A stretch of DNA of 39,331 nucleotides from Burkholderiales bacterium UBA1834 (lineage in GTDB: Bacteria; Pseudomonadota; Gammaproteobacteria; Burkholderiales; Burkholderiaceae_C). Shown here one piece after another: positions 23,293 to 34,265 of the stretch (position 1 is its first letter; every line of letters begins with the position of its first letter). A program made the translations under genes and the position numbers. The notes under the pieces are model-generated. The model was not told the origin of the DNA. It saw nothing but the letters and a program-made list of their open reading frames with translations, and did no database searches. Where the stretch lies: NCBI GenBank assembly GCA_002339015.1, contig DDJC01000070.1, forward strand, positions 1 to 39,331, read 5' to 3'.

Positions 23293-24075
23293 ATGTCTGA
23301 TCTCCCATTTGACGACGAAGCGAATTCCTTCGAGGCCTTGTCGGCGCTGGCCGACGGCCAGGCGACCGAGCTCGAAATTGCCCACGCCTGCGGGGTGTGG
23401 CGCTCTCAGCGCGAGGTGCGCGAGCGTTGGCACGCCTACCAGCTGATCGGCGATGTGATGCGCTCGGACACCCTTGCGCAGGACGCCAGCGCCGACCAGG
23501 CCTTCCTGGAAGCCTTCCGGGCACGCCTGGCCCAGGAGCCGGTGGTGCTGGCGCCAGCAGCCATGGCTGCCGCCAGCGCGGCTGCCATGGTGGCCTCCAC
23601 CGAGCCTGCCGTGGCCAACATGTCCTATCCGCTGCACCGCAGGCGCTGGGCAGGCCCCGTGGCCGTGGCCGCCGGTTTTGTCATGGTCCTGGGCGCCGTG
23701 ATCACCACGTTGCATCCTCAGGAAGGCAGCGAAGGCAGCGCCTCGCCGATGCTGGCCCAGGCCAGCCGTGATGCCGTGATCCCCGTGGGCGCGCAAGCCT
23801 GGGTGGGGCAGGAGGCGACGTTGGCGCCCTCACTGCGCTCCGGCCTGGTGGCCGACAGCTCCATGACGCGTCATCCTGTCGAACCTGCACAGGCTTCCTT
23901 TGCCCGTGGCGCCACGGAAACCGCCGCCGAGCGCGCGGGCAAGATGCTCATCATCCGTGACCCGCAGCTCGATGAGTTTTTGGCCGCCCATCGTGAATTG
24001 GCCGCGACTGGTAGTTTCGTGCCGCCCGCAGGCTTGGTGCGCAGCATAGCGTTCGAGGCCCCTGCTGGGCGCTGA
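23293..24075 (+). CDS. rseA: Anti-sigma factor RseA/MucA
   Basis: RseA holds RpoE inactive at the membrane and is cleaved during stress. The 260-residue product has an N-terminal sigma-binding domain (SFEALSALADGQ at 12-23, ERWHAYQLIGDVMR at 44-57), an Ala-rich linker, one membrane helix at about 119-140 and a periplasmic part ending in a conserved DPQLDEFLAAHREL block. Identification rests on this shape and its place between rpoE and rseB. Confidence 0.88.
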   Translation: MSDLPFDDEANSFEALSALADGQATELEIAHACGVWRSQREVRERWHAYQLIGDVMRSDTLAQDASADQAFLEAFRARLAQEPVVLAPAAMAAASAAAMVASTEPAVANMSYPLHRRRWAGPVAVAAGFVMVLGAVITTLHPQEGSEGSASPMLAQASRDAVIPVGAQAWVGQEATLAPSLRSGLVADSSMTRHPVEPAQASFARGATETAAERAGKMLIIRDPQLDEFLAAHRELAATGSFVPPAGLVRSIAFEAPAGR

Positions 24076-24095
24076 TCTCCTGCGCCGGAGGGCCC

Positions 24096-25178
24096 GTGAG
24101 ACGAGCGACAAGCCACTTGATGCCATTCCAGCTTTTCTGTCAAGGCCTGCGCGCCTGCGTCCTGACCACCCTGAGCATGTCCTTGAGCATGGCGCATGCC
24201 GGCACCCTCGCCACCGTTCAGGGCGGGGCGCAGCCTACCCCGGCGGAGCCGGTCAGCGCGACGCAATGGCTGCGCCTGATCGGGCAGGCCGCGCGGCAAA
24301 GCAGCTACGAAGGCACCGTGATGATGAGTTCACCCGGGCGCTCCAGCAGTGTCCAGGTCAGCCATCGCGTCAATGACGAAGACTTGTTCGAGAAGATCGA
24401 GCCGCTCGATGGTCCTGAGCGCCAGATCTACCGCCACAACGACGACATCCAGATCTTGTGGCCGCACAAAAAAACAGTGCTTGTGCAGCAATATGGTGCC
24501 TTGCTGGGCATGCCCAGGCCCTGGTCGCAACTCGACGAGCGGGTGGCTGATTTTTATCAGATCGATCTGGCTGGGCAGCAGCGCTGGGCCGGGCATGCCT
24601 CCATCGTGCTGTTGCTGCGCGCGCGCGACCAGTTCCGATATGGGCAACGGGTTTGGGCGGAACAACGCTCAGGGCTGGTTCTGCGTGCTGAAACACTTGC
24701 GCCCAATGGCCAGGTTCTGGAATGGACAGCCTTCACGCAGGTGAACGTCAGGCCGGCCACGGACCGTGGTTGGCGCATGCCAGATGCCAAATCCCTGGCG
24801 GGCTGGCGAGTGGTGCGCAGCGATCTCAAGAAGACCACCTTGCCGCAGGAGGGCTGGCAGCTCAATGATTTGCCGCCCGGTTTTCGCCTGCTGACCTGCG
24901 TGCGCCGCGGTGCCCCAGGCATGCTGCCGTCCTTGGCTGCCGGCGAGCCGGCAGCGCAGGCCTCCGAGGTGGTGCAGGCCGTGTTCGGTGATGGCGTCAC
25001 CCATGTCTCGGTGTTCATCGAGCCTTTCGATGCCCGTCGGCATGGCCGCGAGATGATGCTGGCCCAGGGCGCCACGCAGACACTCAAGCGCCGCGTGGGC
25101 GATTGGTGGCTCACGGTGGTGGGGGATGTGCCTGCGGCCACGGTCGTGCGTTTCGCGGGTGCATTCGCGCGGCCATGA
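24096..25178 (+). CDS. rseB: Sigma-E regulatory protein RseB/MucB
   Basis: RseB binds the periplasmic part of RseA and protects it from cleavage until it senses mislocalised envelope components. The 360-residue product has a signal peptide ending near residue 35 (SMAHAG) and the two-domain MucB/RseB layout. The GTG at 24096 has GGAGG 4 bases upstream. An ATG at 24120 would still keep the signal peptide. Confidence 0.9.
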   Translation: MRRATSHLMPFQLFCQGLRACVLTTLSMSLSMAHAGTLATVQGGAQPTPAEPVSATQWLRLIGQAARQSSYEGTVMMSSPGRSSSVQVSHRVNDEDLFEKIEPLDGPERQIYRHNDDIQILWPHKKTVLVQQYGALLGMPRPWSQLDERVADFYQIDLAGQQRWAGHASIVLLLRARDQFRYGQRVWAEQRSGLVLRAETLAPNGQVLEWTAFTQVNVRPATDRGWRMPDAKSLAGWRVVRSDLKKTTLPQEGWQLNDLPPGFRLLTCVRRGAPGMLPSLAAGEPAAQASEVVQAVFGDGVTHVSVFIEPFDARRHGREMMLAQGATQTLKRRVGDWWLTVVGDVPAATVVRFAGAFARP

Positions 25179-25326
25179 CGGGGCGCTGCCTCATGCGCCC
25201 AGCGCATGAGCTCCTTACCTTTACGGCCTGTTTACCGCCCTGGCGACGATTCGTGCCGTCAAGGCACTGAACTGTGGTTCACACTTCGAGTTTCAGACGT
25301 TTCTTTCTCATTCGAGGCTTTCGTCC

Positions 25327-26880
25327 ATGACCTTGTCGATCTTTTCCCATTCCATGCCCCGCCTGACCGCGTTGTCGCGTGCAGGGATCGTGATGTCGAT
25401 GGCCGGTGCGCTGGCCAGCGGCGCGCTGCTGCCCCTGTCTGCTCAGGCACAACCAGCGCCGGGCACGGCCGTCGTACCCGTGGCACCGCTCGTGCGCGGC
25501 CTGCCCGATTTCACCGATCTGGTCGACAAGGTGGGCCCGTCGGTCGTGAACATCCGCACCACGCAGCGTGTGCAGGTGGGGCGTCCGGGCAGTGGCGAGA
25601 TGGACGAGCAGATGCAGGAGTTCTTCCGTCGCTTCTTCGGCATGCCGCTGCCCGGCCAGCCCGTGCCCAAGCAGAACAAGCCCAAGGGCAAGGGTGAGAA
25701 CGCCGAACCGCAGAGCGAGGAGCGTCCGCGTGGCGTGGGGTCGGGCTTCATTCTGACGGGCGATGGCTTCATCATGACCAATGCCCATGTGGTCGATGGC
25801 GCCGATGAGGTCTACGTCACGCTCACGGACCAGCGCGAACTCAAGGCCAAGATCGTGGGTGTGGACAAGCGCACCGACGTGGCGGTGGTCAAGATCGAGG
25901 CGCCCAACCTGCCGGCCGTGCGGATGGGCGATGTCAGCAAGCTCAAGGTGGGTGAATGGGTGATGGCCATCGGCTCGCCCTTCGGCCTGGAGAACAGCGT
26001 CACCGCGGGCATCGTCAGTGCCAAGTCGCGTGACACGGGTGAAGAGATCCGCTTCATCCAGACCGATGTGGCCGTGAACCCGGGCAACTCTGGTGGCCCG
26101 CTGATCAACATGCGTGGCGAGGTGGTGGGCATCAACTCGCAGATACTCAGCCGCTCAGGTGGCTTCATGGGCATCTCCTTCTCGATCCCCATCGACGATG
26201 CAATCCGCGTGGCCGACCAGCTGCGGGCCAATGGCAAGGTGGTGCGTGGCCGCATCGGCGTGTCCATTGAGCCGGTCAGCAAGGAGGTGGCTGATTCGCT
26301 GGGGCTGGCCAAGCCGCAAGGCGCGGTGGTGCGCATGGTCGAGCCTGGTGGGCCGGCTGACAAGGCGGGGCTGGAGGCTGGCGACATCATCACGCGCTTC
26401 AACAACGTGGTGGTGGACAAGGCCGGTGATCTGCCGCGCCTTGTGGGCGCCACCAAGCCGGGCAGCAAGGCCACATTGCAGGTGTTCCGCCGCGGGGCCT
26501 ACAAGGACCTGTCGGTCAATGTGGTCGAACTGGACGACAAGCCCAAGCAGCAGGCTGCGGCCGGCGCGCCGAGCGCTCCGGGCAAGTCGGAAGCCAGGCT
26601 CGCAGGCACGGTGCTGGGCCTGGATTTGGCCAATCTGACTGCGGAACAGAAGCGTGAACTGAAGGTCAATGGCGGCGTGCTGGTGACCGATGCAGACGGG
26701 CCTTCTGCACGTTCCGGTCTGCGTGAAGGCGATGTGATTCTGGCGATCGCCAACGTACAGGTGGCCGATGTCAAACAATTCGAGGCCGTGCTGGCCAAGG
26801 TGGACCGCAGCAGGCCGGTGAGCGTGCTGGTGCGCCGTGGCGAGTGGGCGCAATACGCGGTGATCCGCCCCAACAACTGA
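25327..26880 (+). CDS. mucD: Periplasmic serine protease MucD/DegP family
   Basis: This HtrA-type protease/chaperone acts on misfolded periplasmic proteins. The 517-residue product has a signal peptide ending near residue 42 (LSAQAQ), the triad His 154 (TNAHVVDG), Asp 184 (KRTDVAVVKI) and Ser 255 (NPGNSGGPL), and two PDZ domains in the C-terminal half. It follows rseB by 148 bases and ends at a strong terminator, closing the rpoE group. Confidence 0.94.
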   Translation: MTLSIFSHSMPRLTALSRAGIVMSMAGALASGALLPLSAQAQPAPGTAVVPVAPLVRGLPDFTDLVDKVGPSVVNIRTTQRVQVGRPGSGEMDEQMQEFFRRFFGMPLPGQPVPKQNKPKGKGENAEPQSEERPRGVGSGFILTGDGFIMTNAHVVDGADEVYVTLTDQRELKAKIVGVDKRTDVAVVKIEAPNLPAVRMGDVSKLKVGEWVMAIGSPFGLENSVTAGIVSAKSRDTGEEIRFIQTDVAVNPGNSGGPLINMRGEVVGINSQILSRSGGFMGISFSIPIDDAIRVADQLRANGKVVRGRIGVSIEPVSKEVADSLGLAKPQGAVVRMVEPGGPADKAGLEAGDIITRFNNVVVDKAGDLPRLVGATKPGSKATLQVFRRGAYKDLSVNVVELDDKPKQQAAAGAPSAPGKSEARLAGTVLGLDLANLTAEQKRELKVNGGVLVTDADGPSARSGLREGDVILAIANVQVADVKQFEAVLAKVDRSRPVSVLVRRGEWAQYAVIRPNN

Positions 26881-26891
26881 GGCCATGCTGC

Positions 26892-26923
26892 CCAGGACGA
26901 CCCTCCCGTCGTCCTGGATTTTT
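26892..26923 (+). terminator. Intrinsic terminator after mucD
   Basis: A perfect 10-bp stem CCAGGACGAC/GTCGTCCTGG with a 6-base loop is followed by ATTTTT. It ends the rpoE-rseA-rseB-mucD unit 11 bases after the mucD stop. Confidence 0.92.
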
Positions 26924-27194
26924 CTCTTTGTGAAAAAACCAACGCTTTTTCATTTTGCTGCATCGCGACAGAGCCGGCTTGTCTCGTGTTGATAAGTTGA
27001 AGGCTGCGTGAAGGGGCGCTGCAAGTCGGCTCCGAGGGATTCGCTACAATCCTCCCCCGACGCGAAACCCGGCCGGATTTGTTCACAAAGACCTGTGGAT
27101 AAGTTGTGCAAAACGGCCTTGTAGGCTGTGGGCAACGACCCTTCGGCCCCGGTCTGAAGGGGCTTGCCAAGGATGCTTTTGGCTACAATGAAAG
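26924..27194. promoter_or_regulatory. mucD-lepA intergenic region with two -10 boxes and DnaA-box-like sites
   Basis: This stretch has no gene. TACAAT occurs at 27045-27050 and again at 27184-27189; both are good -10 boxes with weak -35 regions. A perfect DnaA box (TGTGGATAA, the complement of TTATCCACA) lies at 27094-27102. An 8/9 match lies at 26987-26995 and a 7/9 match in opposite orientation at 27079-27087. The first two share the longer pattern TGTKGATAAGTTG. Confidence 0.45.
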
Positions 27195-27261
27195 TCCAAC
27201 AAGCAGTTGCCATACGTTTTTGTTGGAAGGCGCGTCACTCGTTTCGACGTGCCTTTTTTTT
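27195..27261 (+). ncRNA. Structured lepA leader or small RNA ending at the lepA start codon
   Basis: Just downstream of TACAAT (27184-27189) are two hairpins. The first has a perfect 8-bp stem TCCAACAA/TTGTTGGA (27195-27202, 27220-27227). The second has an 8-bp stem GGCGCGTC/GACGTGCC with one G-U pair (27229-27236, 27246-27253). Eight T follow, then directly the lepA ATG. This is either an attenuated leader or a free-standing RNA of about 67 nt. Confidence 0.55.
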
Positions 27262-29069
<1,808 letters not shown>

Positions 29070-29070
<1 letters not shown>

Positions 29071-30041
29071 TGAGTTTGATCACAGGTGTGTTGTACGCGG
29101 CCCTGGTCGTGTACCTGGGGGGCTGGTACATGGGGCATTGGCAGGGCAATTTCGCCTTGCTGTTGTTCATCCTGACGATGGTGACGCTGGTTTACTGGCT
29201 GGCCGAGCGCTACAAGTTCCGTCCGGCCCGCGAGGCCGCCGCGGCGCGTCTGCTGGAGCAGGATCAGGCTCGCCGCGGTCAGCTGGCCTCGCAAGGCATT
29301 TCTCAGGTCGATGGCAATGTCGAGGAAGCCCGTGCCAGGCTGCTGATGCAGCCCTGGTGGCTGGACTGGACCGCCGGGCTGTTCCCGGTGATCTGCGCCG
29401 TCTTCCTGATGCGCTCCTTCCTGTTCGAGCCCTTCAAGATCCCGTCGGGTTCGATGATCCCGACGCTGCTGGTAGGCGACCTGATCCTGGTTAACAAGTA
29501 CCACTACGGCATCCGCCTGCCGGTGATCAACAAGAAGATCTGGGACAACCACAATCCCGAACGCGGTGACGTGATCGTGTTCCGCTTCCCGGTCAACCCC
29601 AGCATTGACTACATCAAGCGCGTGGTGGCCGTGCCGGGCGACGAGGTGTCCTACCTCAACAAGAAGCTCTACATCAACGGCCAACTGGTCCAGCAGCAGC
29701 CGCTGGCGGAGTTCTACGACGAGGACAGCATGCGCTACACGCTGCAGTTCTCCGAGAAGCTGGGCAAGGCCGATCACCGCATCCTGGTCGACAAGGACCG
29801 CCCGGGCTACATTCCCGAGCCGGCCATCGAGCAGTTTCCCCACCGGGAACTGTGCCGCTACAGTGGTGAAGGTGTGACCTGCAAGGTGCCCAAGGGCTAT
29901 TTCTATGCCATGGGCGACAACCGCGACAATTCCCAGGATTCGCGCTACTGGGGCTTCGTGCCTGAAGAGAACATCGTGGGCAAAGCCTTCGTGGTGTGGA
30001 TGAACTTCGGCAATCTCAAGCGCATCGGATTCTTCAACTGA
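29070..30041 (+). CDS. lepB: Signal peptidase I
   Basis: LepB removes signal peptides from exported proteins at the inner membrane. The 323-residue product has two membrane segments (about 5-21 and 28-45), a third hydrophobic stretch near 100-118, catalytic Ser 128 (IPSGSMIPTL) and Lys 183 (DYIKRVVAVPGD), and GDNRDNSQDSRYWG near the end. The start gives a TGATG overlap with lepA. It lies in the conserved lepA-lepB-rnc-era order. Confidence 0.95.
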
Positions 30042-30058
30042 GTTTCATGGAGACGGGG

Positions 30059-30436
30059 ATGAAACCTGCGACTCAATCGAATGGACCTGCCCGCCGTCAG
30101 CGCGGCATCACCTTGTTCGGGCTGCTGTTCTGGGCGGTGATCGTCGGCGCGGTGGCGGTGCTGCTGATGAAGCTGTTCCCGGCTGTCAATGAGTACCGCA
30201 CCATTCAGTCGGTGGTCAATGCGGTGGCCAATAGCGGTGCCAGCAGTGTGCCGGAAGTGCGTACGGCCTTTGACCAGCGCAAGTCTGTCGAATATGGCAT
30301 CGAGTCCATCACCAGCAAGGATCTCGATATCACCAAAGACAACGACAAAATCGTGATCAGCTTCGCCTACGACAAGGAAATCGAACTGTTCGACCCGGTC
30401 TACCTGGTGATCAAGTTCAAAGGCCACTCACGGTGA
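30059..30436 (+). CDS. DUF4845 membrane protein
   Basis: This 125-residue protein of unknown function has one membrane helix at about 17-38 (GITLFGLLFWAVIVGAVAVL), with the rest probably periplasmic. The N-terminal GITLFGLLFW somewhat resembles a pilin-type leader, but no cleavage motif stands out. It is regularly found between lepB and rnc in betaproteobacteria and pseudomonads. The start at 30059 has GGAG 6 bases upstream. Its stop overlaps the rnc GTG. Confidence 0.82.
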   Translation: MKPATQSNGPARRQRGITLFGLLFWAVIVGAVAVLLMKLFPAVNEYRTIQSVVNAVANSGASSVPEVRTAFDQRKSVEYGIESITSKDLDITKDNDKIVISFAYDKEIELFDPVYLVIKFKGHSR

Positions 30437-31173
30437 CACGTCGCGGGGCCGCCGCGCAGCCGCCGGCCTCGCCGCACGGTGCCGCTTTTGCCCACCCCCT
30501 GAACGCTTTGCAGGCGCGGCTGGGCCACCAGTTCGCCGACAATGGCTTGCTGCGCCGCGCGCTCACGCACAAGAGCTTCGGCGCTGAGCAGAACGAGCGC
30601 CTGGAGTTTCTGGGCGATTCGGTGCTCAATCTGGCGGTGTCCGACCTGCTCTACAAGCAGTTCGACCGCAACGATGAAGGCGACCTGACCCGCGTGCGGG
30701 CCCACCTTGTGCGCCAGGACACCCTGCACAAGCTGGCCGTGTCGCTGCAGTTGCCTGAGGTGCTGCGCATGAGCGAGGGCGAGGCCAAGGGTGGCGGGGC
30801 GCAGCGCCCCTCCATCCTGGCCGATGCGCTGGAGGCGGTGATCGGCGCTGTCTACCTTGATGGTGGCTTCGAGGCCGCTCGCGCCCTGGTGCTGCGCTTG
30901 TTCGAGCCGCTGGTGCTGCAGACCACCTCGGAGGTCTGGCGCAAGGACGCCAAGACCGCCTTGCAGGAATGGCTGCAAGGGCGCAAACTGCCCCTGCCCA
31001 GCTACCGCATCGAAGCCACCAAGGGCAAGGCCCATGCGCAGGTGTTCGTGGTGGTGTGTGAGTTGGCATCGCAGGGCTGGTCGGTCAGTGGCGAGGGGGC
31101 TTCCCGCCGCGCGGCCGAACAGGTCGCGGCCCAGAAGGCGCTGGAGCGTCTGCAGGCCACTGACGCGTCCTGA
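30433..31173 (+). CDS. rnc: Ribonuclease III
   Basis: RNase III cuts double-stranded RNA, including rRNA precursors. The 246-residue product has the signature ERLEFLGDSVL (55-65), catalytic residues Asp 62 and Glu 134 by family position, and a C-terminal double-stranded RNA-binding domain. The GTG start overlaps the preceding stop (GTGA). About 20 extra N-terminal residues precede the usual family start. era follows. Confidence 0.95.
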   Translation: MTRRGAAAQPPASPHGAAFAHPLNALQARLGHQFADNGLLRRALTHKSFGAEQNERLEFLGDSVLNLAVSDLLYKQFDRNDEGDLTRVRAHLVRQDTLHKLAVSLQLPEVLRMSEGEAKGGGAQRPSILADALEAVIGAVYLDGGFEAARALVLRLFEPLVLQTTSEVWRKDAKTALQEWLQGRKLPLPSYRIEATKGKAHAQVFVVVCELASQGWSVSGEGASRRAAEQVAAQKALERLQATDAS

Positions 31174-31239
31174 GCGCGTTTGCTTCGCATTGTTTTGTTT
31201 TCTATCGGCCCCCACTGATTCCTGGATTTCGCATTGCCC

Positions 31240-32262
31240 ATGGCCACGCCCGACGACAACTCTCCTGACCAGAACCCCGAACTGGATGCCATGCTGGCCA
31301 ACCTGGCCTTGGCCAAGAAGGGTCAGGGCGCCGAACAGGTGCCTGCATCGGAACAGCGTTGTGGCCTGGTGGCCATCGTGGGGCGGCCCAATGTGGGCAA
31401 GTCCACGCTGATGAACGCGCTGGTGGGCCAGAAGGTGTCCATCACCTCGAAGAAGGCGCAGACCACGCGCCACCGCATCACCGGCATCCGCACCGAAGGC
31501 GACAGCCAGTTCGTGTTCATCGACACGCCGGGCTTCCAGACACGGCACACCGTCAAGGGCACGGCGGCACTCAACCGCAACCTCAACAAGACGGTGCAGG
31601 CCACCTTGTCTGACGTGGACGTGGTGCTGTTTCTGGTCGAGGCTGGCCGCTTCGGGCCGGACGATGCCAAGGTGCTGGCCCTCATGCCCAAGGACAAGCC
31701 CGTCTTCCTGATCGCCAACAAGCTGGATGCCGTCAAGCTGCGCGCGGATCTGCTGCCCTGGCTGCAGCAGATGCAGACGCACCATCCGTTCGCCGAGTTC
31801 GTGCCGCTGTCGGCCCAGAAGCTCGACGATGTGCGCCGACTGGCCGGCATCGTGCGGCCCTACCTGCCGCAGCAGGCCTGGTGGTACGACGAAGAAGCCC
31901 TGACCGACCGCACCGACCGCTTCCTGGCCGGCGAGATCATCCGTGAGAAGCTCTTCCGCCTGACCGGCGACGAGCTGCCCTACACCTCGACCGTGGTGAT
32001 CGACACCTACACCGAGGAGCCCTCCGACAAGCCCCATGGCCGCCCGCTGGTGCGCATCGCCGCCTCCATCATCGTCGAACGCGATTCGCACAAGGGCATG
32101 GTGATCGGCGACAAGGGCGAGCGCCTGAAGCGCATCGGCACCGAGGCCCGCACCGAGCTGGAGCGCCTGCTGGACACCCGCGTCTTCGTGGAAATCTGGG
32201 TGAAGGTGCGCTCGGGCTGGGCCGATGACGACGCACGCCTGCGCACCTACGGCTACGAGTGA
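31240..32262 (+). CDS. era: GTPase Era
   Basis: Era is a GTPase that binds 16S rRNA and helps assemble the small subunit. The 340-residue product has an N-terminal extension of about 40 residues, then GRPNVGKST (48-56), the TTRHRITGI switch, DTPGF, NKLD and a C-terminal KH domain (MVIGDKGERLKRIG). The ATG at 31240 is preferred over a TTG two codons earlier. Its stop overlaps the recO GTG. Confidence 0.95.
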   Translation: MATPDDNSPDQNPELDAMLANLALAKKGQGAEQVPASEQRCGLVAIVGRPNVGKSTLMNALVGQKVSITSKKAQTTRHRITGIRTEGDSQFVFIDTPGFQTRHTVKGTAALNRNLNKTVQATLSDVDVVLFLVEAGRFGPDDAKVLALMPKDKPVFLIANKLDAVKLRADLLPWLQQMQTHHPFAEFVPLSAQKLDDVRRLAGIVRPYLPQQAWWYDEEALTDRTDRFLAGEIIREKLFRLTGDELPYTSTVVIDTYTEEPSDKPHGRPLVRIAASIIVERDSHKGMVIGDKGERLKRIGTEARTELERLLDTRVFVEIWVKVRSGWADDDARLRTYGYE

Positions 32263-33023
32263 AGACACGCGCGGCCACCGCGGCCTTCGTGCTGCACAGC
32301 CATGACTGGAGCGAGTCCAGCCTGATCCTGGACCTGTTCACGCGCGCACATGGGCGCGTGGTGGCTGTGGCCAAGGGCGCCAAGCGGCCGTATTCGCAGT
32401 TGCGGCCCGTGCTGCTGCCGTTCCAGCGCCTGTCGGTGGTCTTCGGCGCCAAGCAGGGACAGGACGTGGAGGTGTGGCTGCTGCGCCAGGCCGAATGGGC
32501 TGGTGGGCCTGCCTGGCCGGGTGGCGAGGCCTTGCTGCCGGGCTTCTATGCCAACGAGTTGCTGATGCGCCTGCTGCCGCGCCATGACCACTTGCCACGC
32601 CTGTTCGATGCCTACGTGGATCTGTTGCCTGCGCTGACGCTGCCAGGCACCTTGCATGCCGCGCTGCGCGCCTTCGAACTGATGGTGCTGCGCCAATTGG
32701 GGCATCTGCCTGATCTGTCCCTGCACAGTGCAAGCGGGCATTCGGTGCATGACGATGTGCTGTACACGCTGCACCCGGAGCTGGGCGTGTGCGAGGCCCA
32801 GGCCGATGACGCCACGCTGCCCGGCTGGCTCTTGCGCCAGCTTGAATCCGTGCTGCAGCCGGCCTTCGAGCCTGATTCTGACGGGCTGCCCGAGCCGCTG
32901 CTGCAGGCCTGCGCCCTGGGCTCGTCCGGCCTGCGCTCGGTGCTGCGCAGCGTCCTTCACTATCATGTAGGGCCGCAGCCGCTGCGCACGCGGCAGTTGA
33001 TGATGGACCTTCAGCACACATGA
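32259..33023 (+). CDS. recO: DNA repair protein RecO
   Basis: RecO works with RecR to load RecA during recombination repair. The 254-residue product has the N-terminal OB-fold (AFVLHSHDWSESSLILDLF at 9-27, VAKGAKRPYSQLRP) and a helical C-terminal half. It starts with GTG in a GTGA overlap with era and ends in an ATGA overlap with pdxJ. Confidence 0.92.
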   Translation: MKTRAATAAFVLHSHDWSESSLILDLFTRAHGRVVAVAKGAKRPYSQLRPVLLPFQRLSVVFGAKQGQDVEVWLLRQAEWAGGPAWPGGEALLPGFYANELLMRLLPRHDHLPRLFDAYVDLLPALTLPGTLHAALRAFELMVLRQLGHLPDLSLHSASGHSVHDDVLYTLHPELGVCEAQADDATLPGWLLRQLESVLQPAFEPDSDGLPEPLLQACALGSSGLRSVLRSVLHYHVGPQPLRTRQLMMDLQHT

Positions 33024-33841
33024 GCCTTTCCCCTCTGCAATGGACCGACACCCACGCCGCGCTGCTGGGGGTCAACATCGACCACGTGGCCACGGTGCGC
33101 AATGCGCGCGGCGGCCTGTACCCCGATCCCGTGGCCCTGGCCCAGGTCGCGGTAGAGGCGGGCGCGGACATCATCACCTTCCACCTGCGTGAAGACCGCC
33201 GGCACATTCGTGACGACGATGTTGCGCGACTGAAAGCGCACATCAAGGCACCCTTGAACTTCGAAGCAGCCGTGACGGAGGAGATGGTCGGCCTGATCGA
33301 GCGCATCCAACCCGAACACGTGTGCCTGGTGCCCGAGCGCCGTCAGGAAATTACCACCGAAGGTGGCCTGGATGTGCGTGGCCAACTGGCCCGCGTGACC
33401 GATGCCTGCGGGCGCCTGTCCGCGGCCGGCAGCCGCGTGTCGCTCTTCATCGGTGCGGATCTGGACCAGATCGATGCCTCGGCCGAGGCGGGGGCTCCTT
33501 GTGTGGAACTGCACACCGGTGCCCTGGCCAATGCCTGGTGGGCACAAGATGAAGCTGCCGTGCAGGCCGAGCTGAACCGCCTGGTCCGCGGTCTGCGCCA
33601 TGCGGGCTCGCTGGGCCTGCGCACACACGCCGGCCATGGCCTGGCGCTGAGCGACACCGGCCCCGCCATGCCCTGGATGCCCCAGCCGGCACGCACCAGC
33701 AGCACCGCCCTGGTCGCCGCGTTGCCGGAGGTGCTGGAGTTGCACATCGGCCACGCGCTGATCGGCCATGCGCTGATGGTGGGATTGCGCCAAGCCATCG
33801 GCGACTTCAAGGCCGAGATCGCCCGGAGCCGCCGCGCATGA
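33020..33841 (+). CDS. pdxJ: Pyridoxine 5'-phosphate synthase PdxJ
   Basis: PdxJ makes pyridoxine 5'-phosphate, the last ring-forming step of vitamin B6 synthesis. The 273-residue product has VNIDHVATVRNARG (18-31), HLREDRRHI, VPERRQEITTEGG and the C-terminal LHIGHALIGHAL segment. It is joined by 4-base overlaps to recO and acpS, the usual pdxJ-acpS order. Confidence 0.95.
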   Translation: MSLSPLQWTDTHAALLGVNIDHVATVRNARGGLYPDPVALAQVAVEAGADIITFHLREDRRHIRDDDVARLKAHIKAPLNFEAAVTEEMVGLIERIQPEHVCLVPERRQEITTEGGLDVRGQLARVTDACGRLSAAGSRVSLFIGADLDQIDASAEAGAPCVELHTGALANAWWAQDEAAVQAELNRLVRGLRHAGSLGLRTHAGHGLALSDTGPAMPWMPQPARTSSTALVAALPEVLELHIGHALIGHALMVGLRQAIGDFKAEIARSRRA

Positions 33842-34236
33842 TCGTCGGCATCGGCACCGATCTGTGCGACATCCGCCGCATCCAGGCGGCGCTGAGCCGC
33901 AAGGGTGAGCGTTTCGCCGAGAAGGTGCTGGGCCCTGAGGAACTGCAGGTGTACCGTCAACGCACCGCCCGTGTACCAGCGCGCGGCCTGCGCTACCTGG
34001 CGACGCGCTTTGCCGCCAAGGAGGCCTTCTCCAAGGCCATTGGCCTGGGCATGCGCTGGCCCATGACCTGGCGTCACGTGCAAGTGCTCAACGCCGCCAG
34101 CGGCCGTCCCGAGATCGTGCTGCGCGGCGAGTTGCTGCCCTGGTTCGAAGCCAGGGGCTGGAAGGCTCACGTCACCGTCACCGACGAGGTGGACCATGCA
34201 CTGGCCTTCGTCGTCGTGGAAATGCCGGCACCCTGA
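33838..34236 (+). CDS. acpS: Holo-[acyl-carrier-protein] synthase AcpS
   Basis: AcpS moves the phosphopantetheine arm from CoA to Ser 37 of ACP. The 132-residue product has the metal-binding GIGTDLCDI (4-12) and the FAAKEAFSKA segment. It serves the acpP product encoded in this same window. The start is in an ATGA overlap with pdxJ. Confidence 0.95.
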   Translation: MIVGIGTDLCDIRRIQAALSRKGERFAEKVLGPEELQVYRQRTARVPARGLRYLATRFAAKEAFSKAIGLGMRWPMTWRHVQVLNAASGRPEIVLRGELLPWFEARGWKAHVTVTDEVDHALAFVVVEMPAP

Positions 34237-34265
34237 ACACCCCAGACTCATACTCACTTTCATCC

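Noticed and set aside
26987..27102. Chromosomal replication origin
   Set aside because: There are only three DnaA-like boxes, one of them weak, no clear AT-rich unwinding region, and no replication genes beside it.
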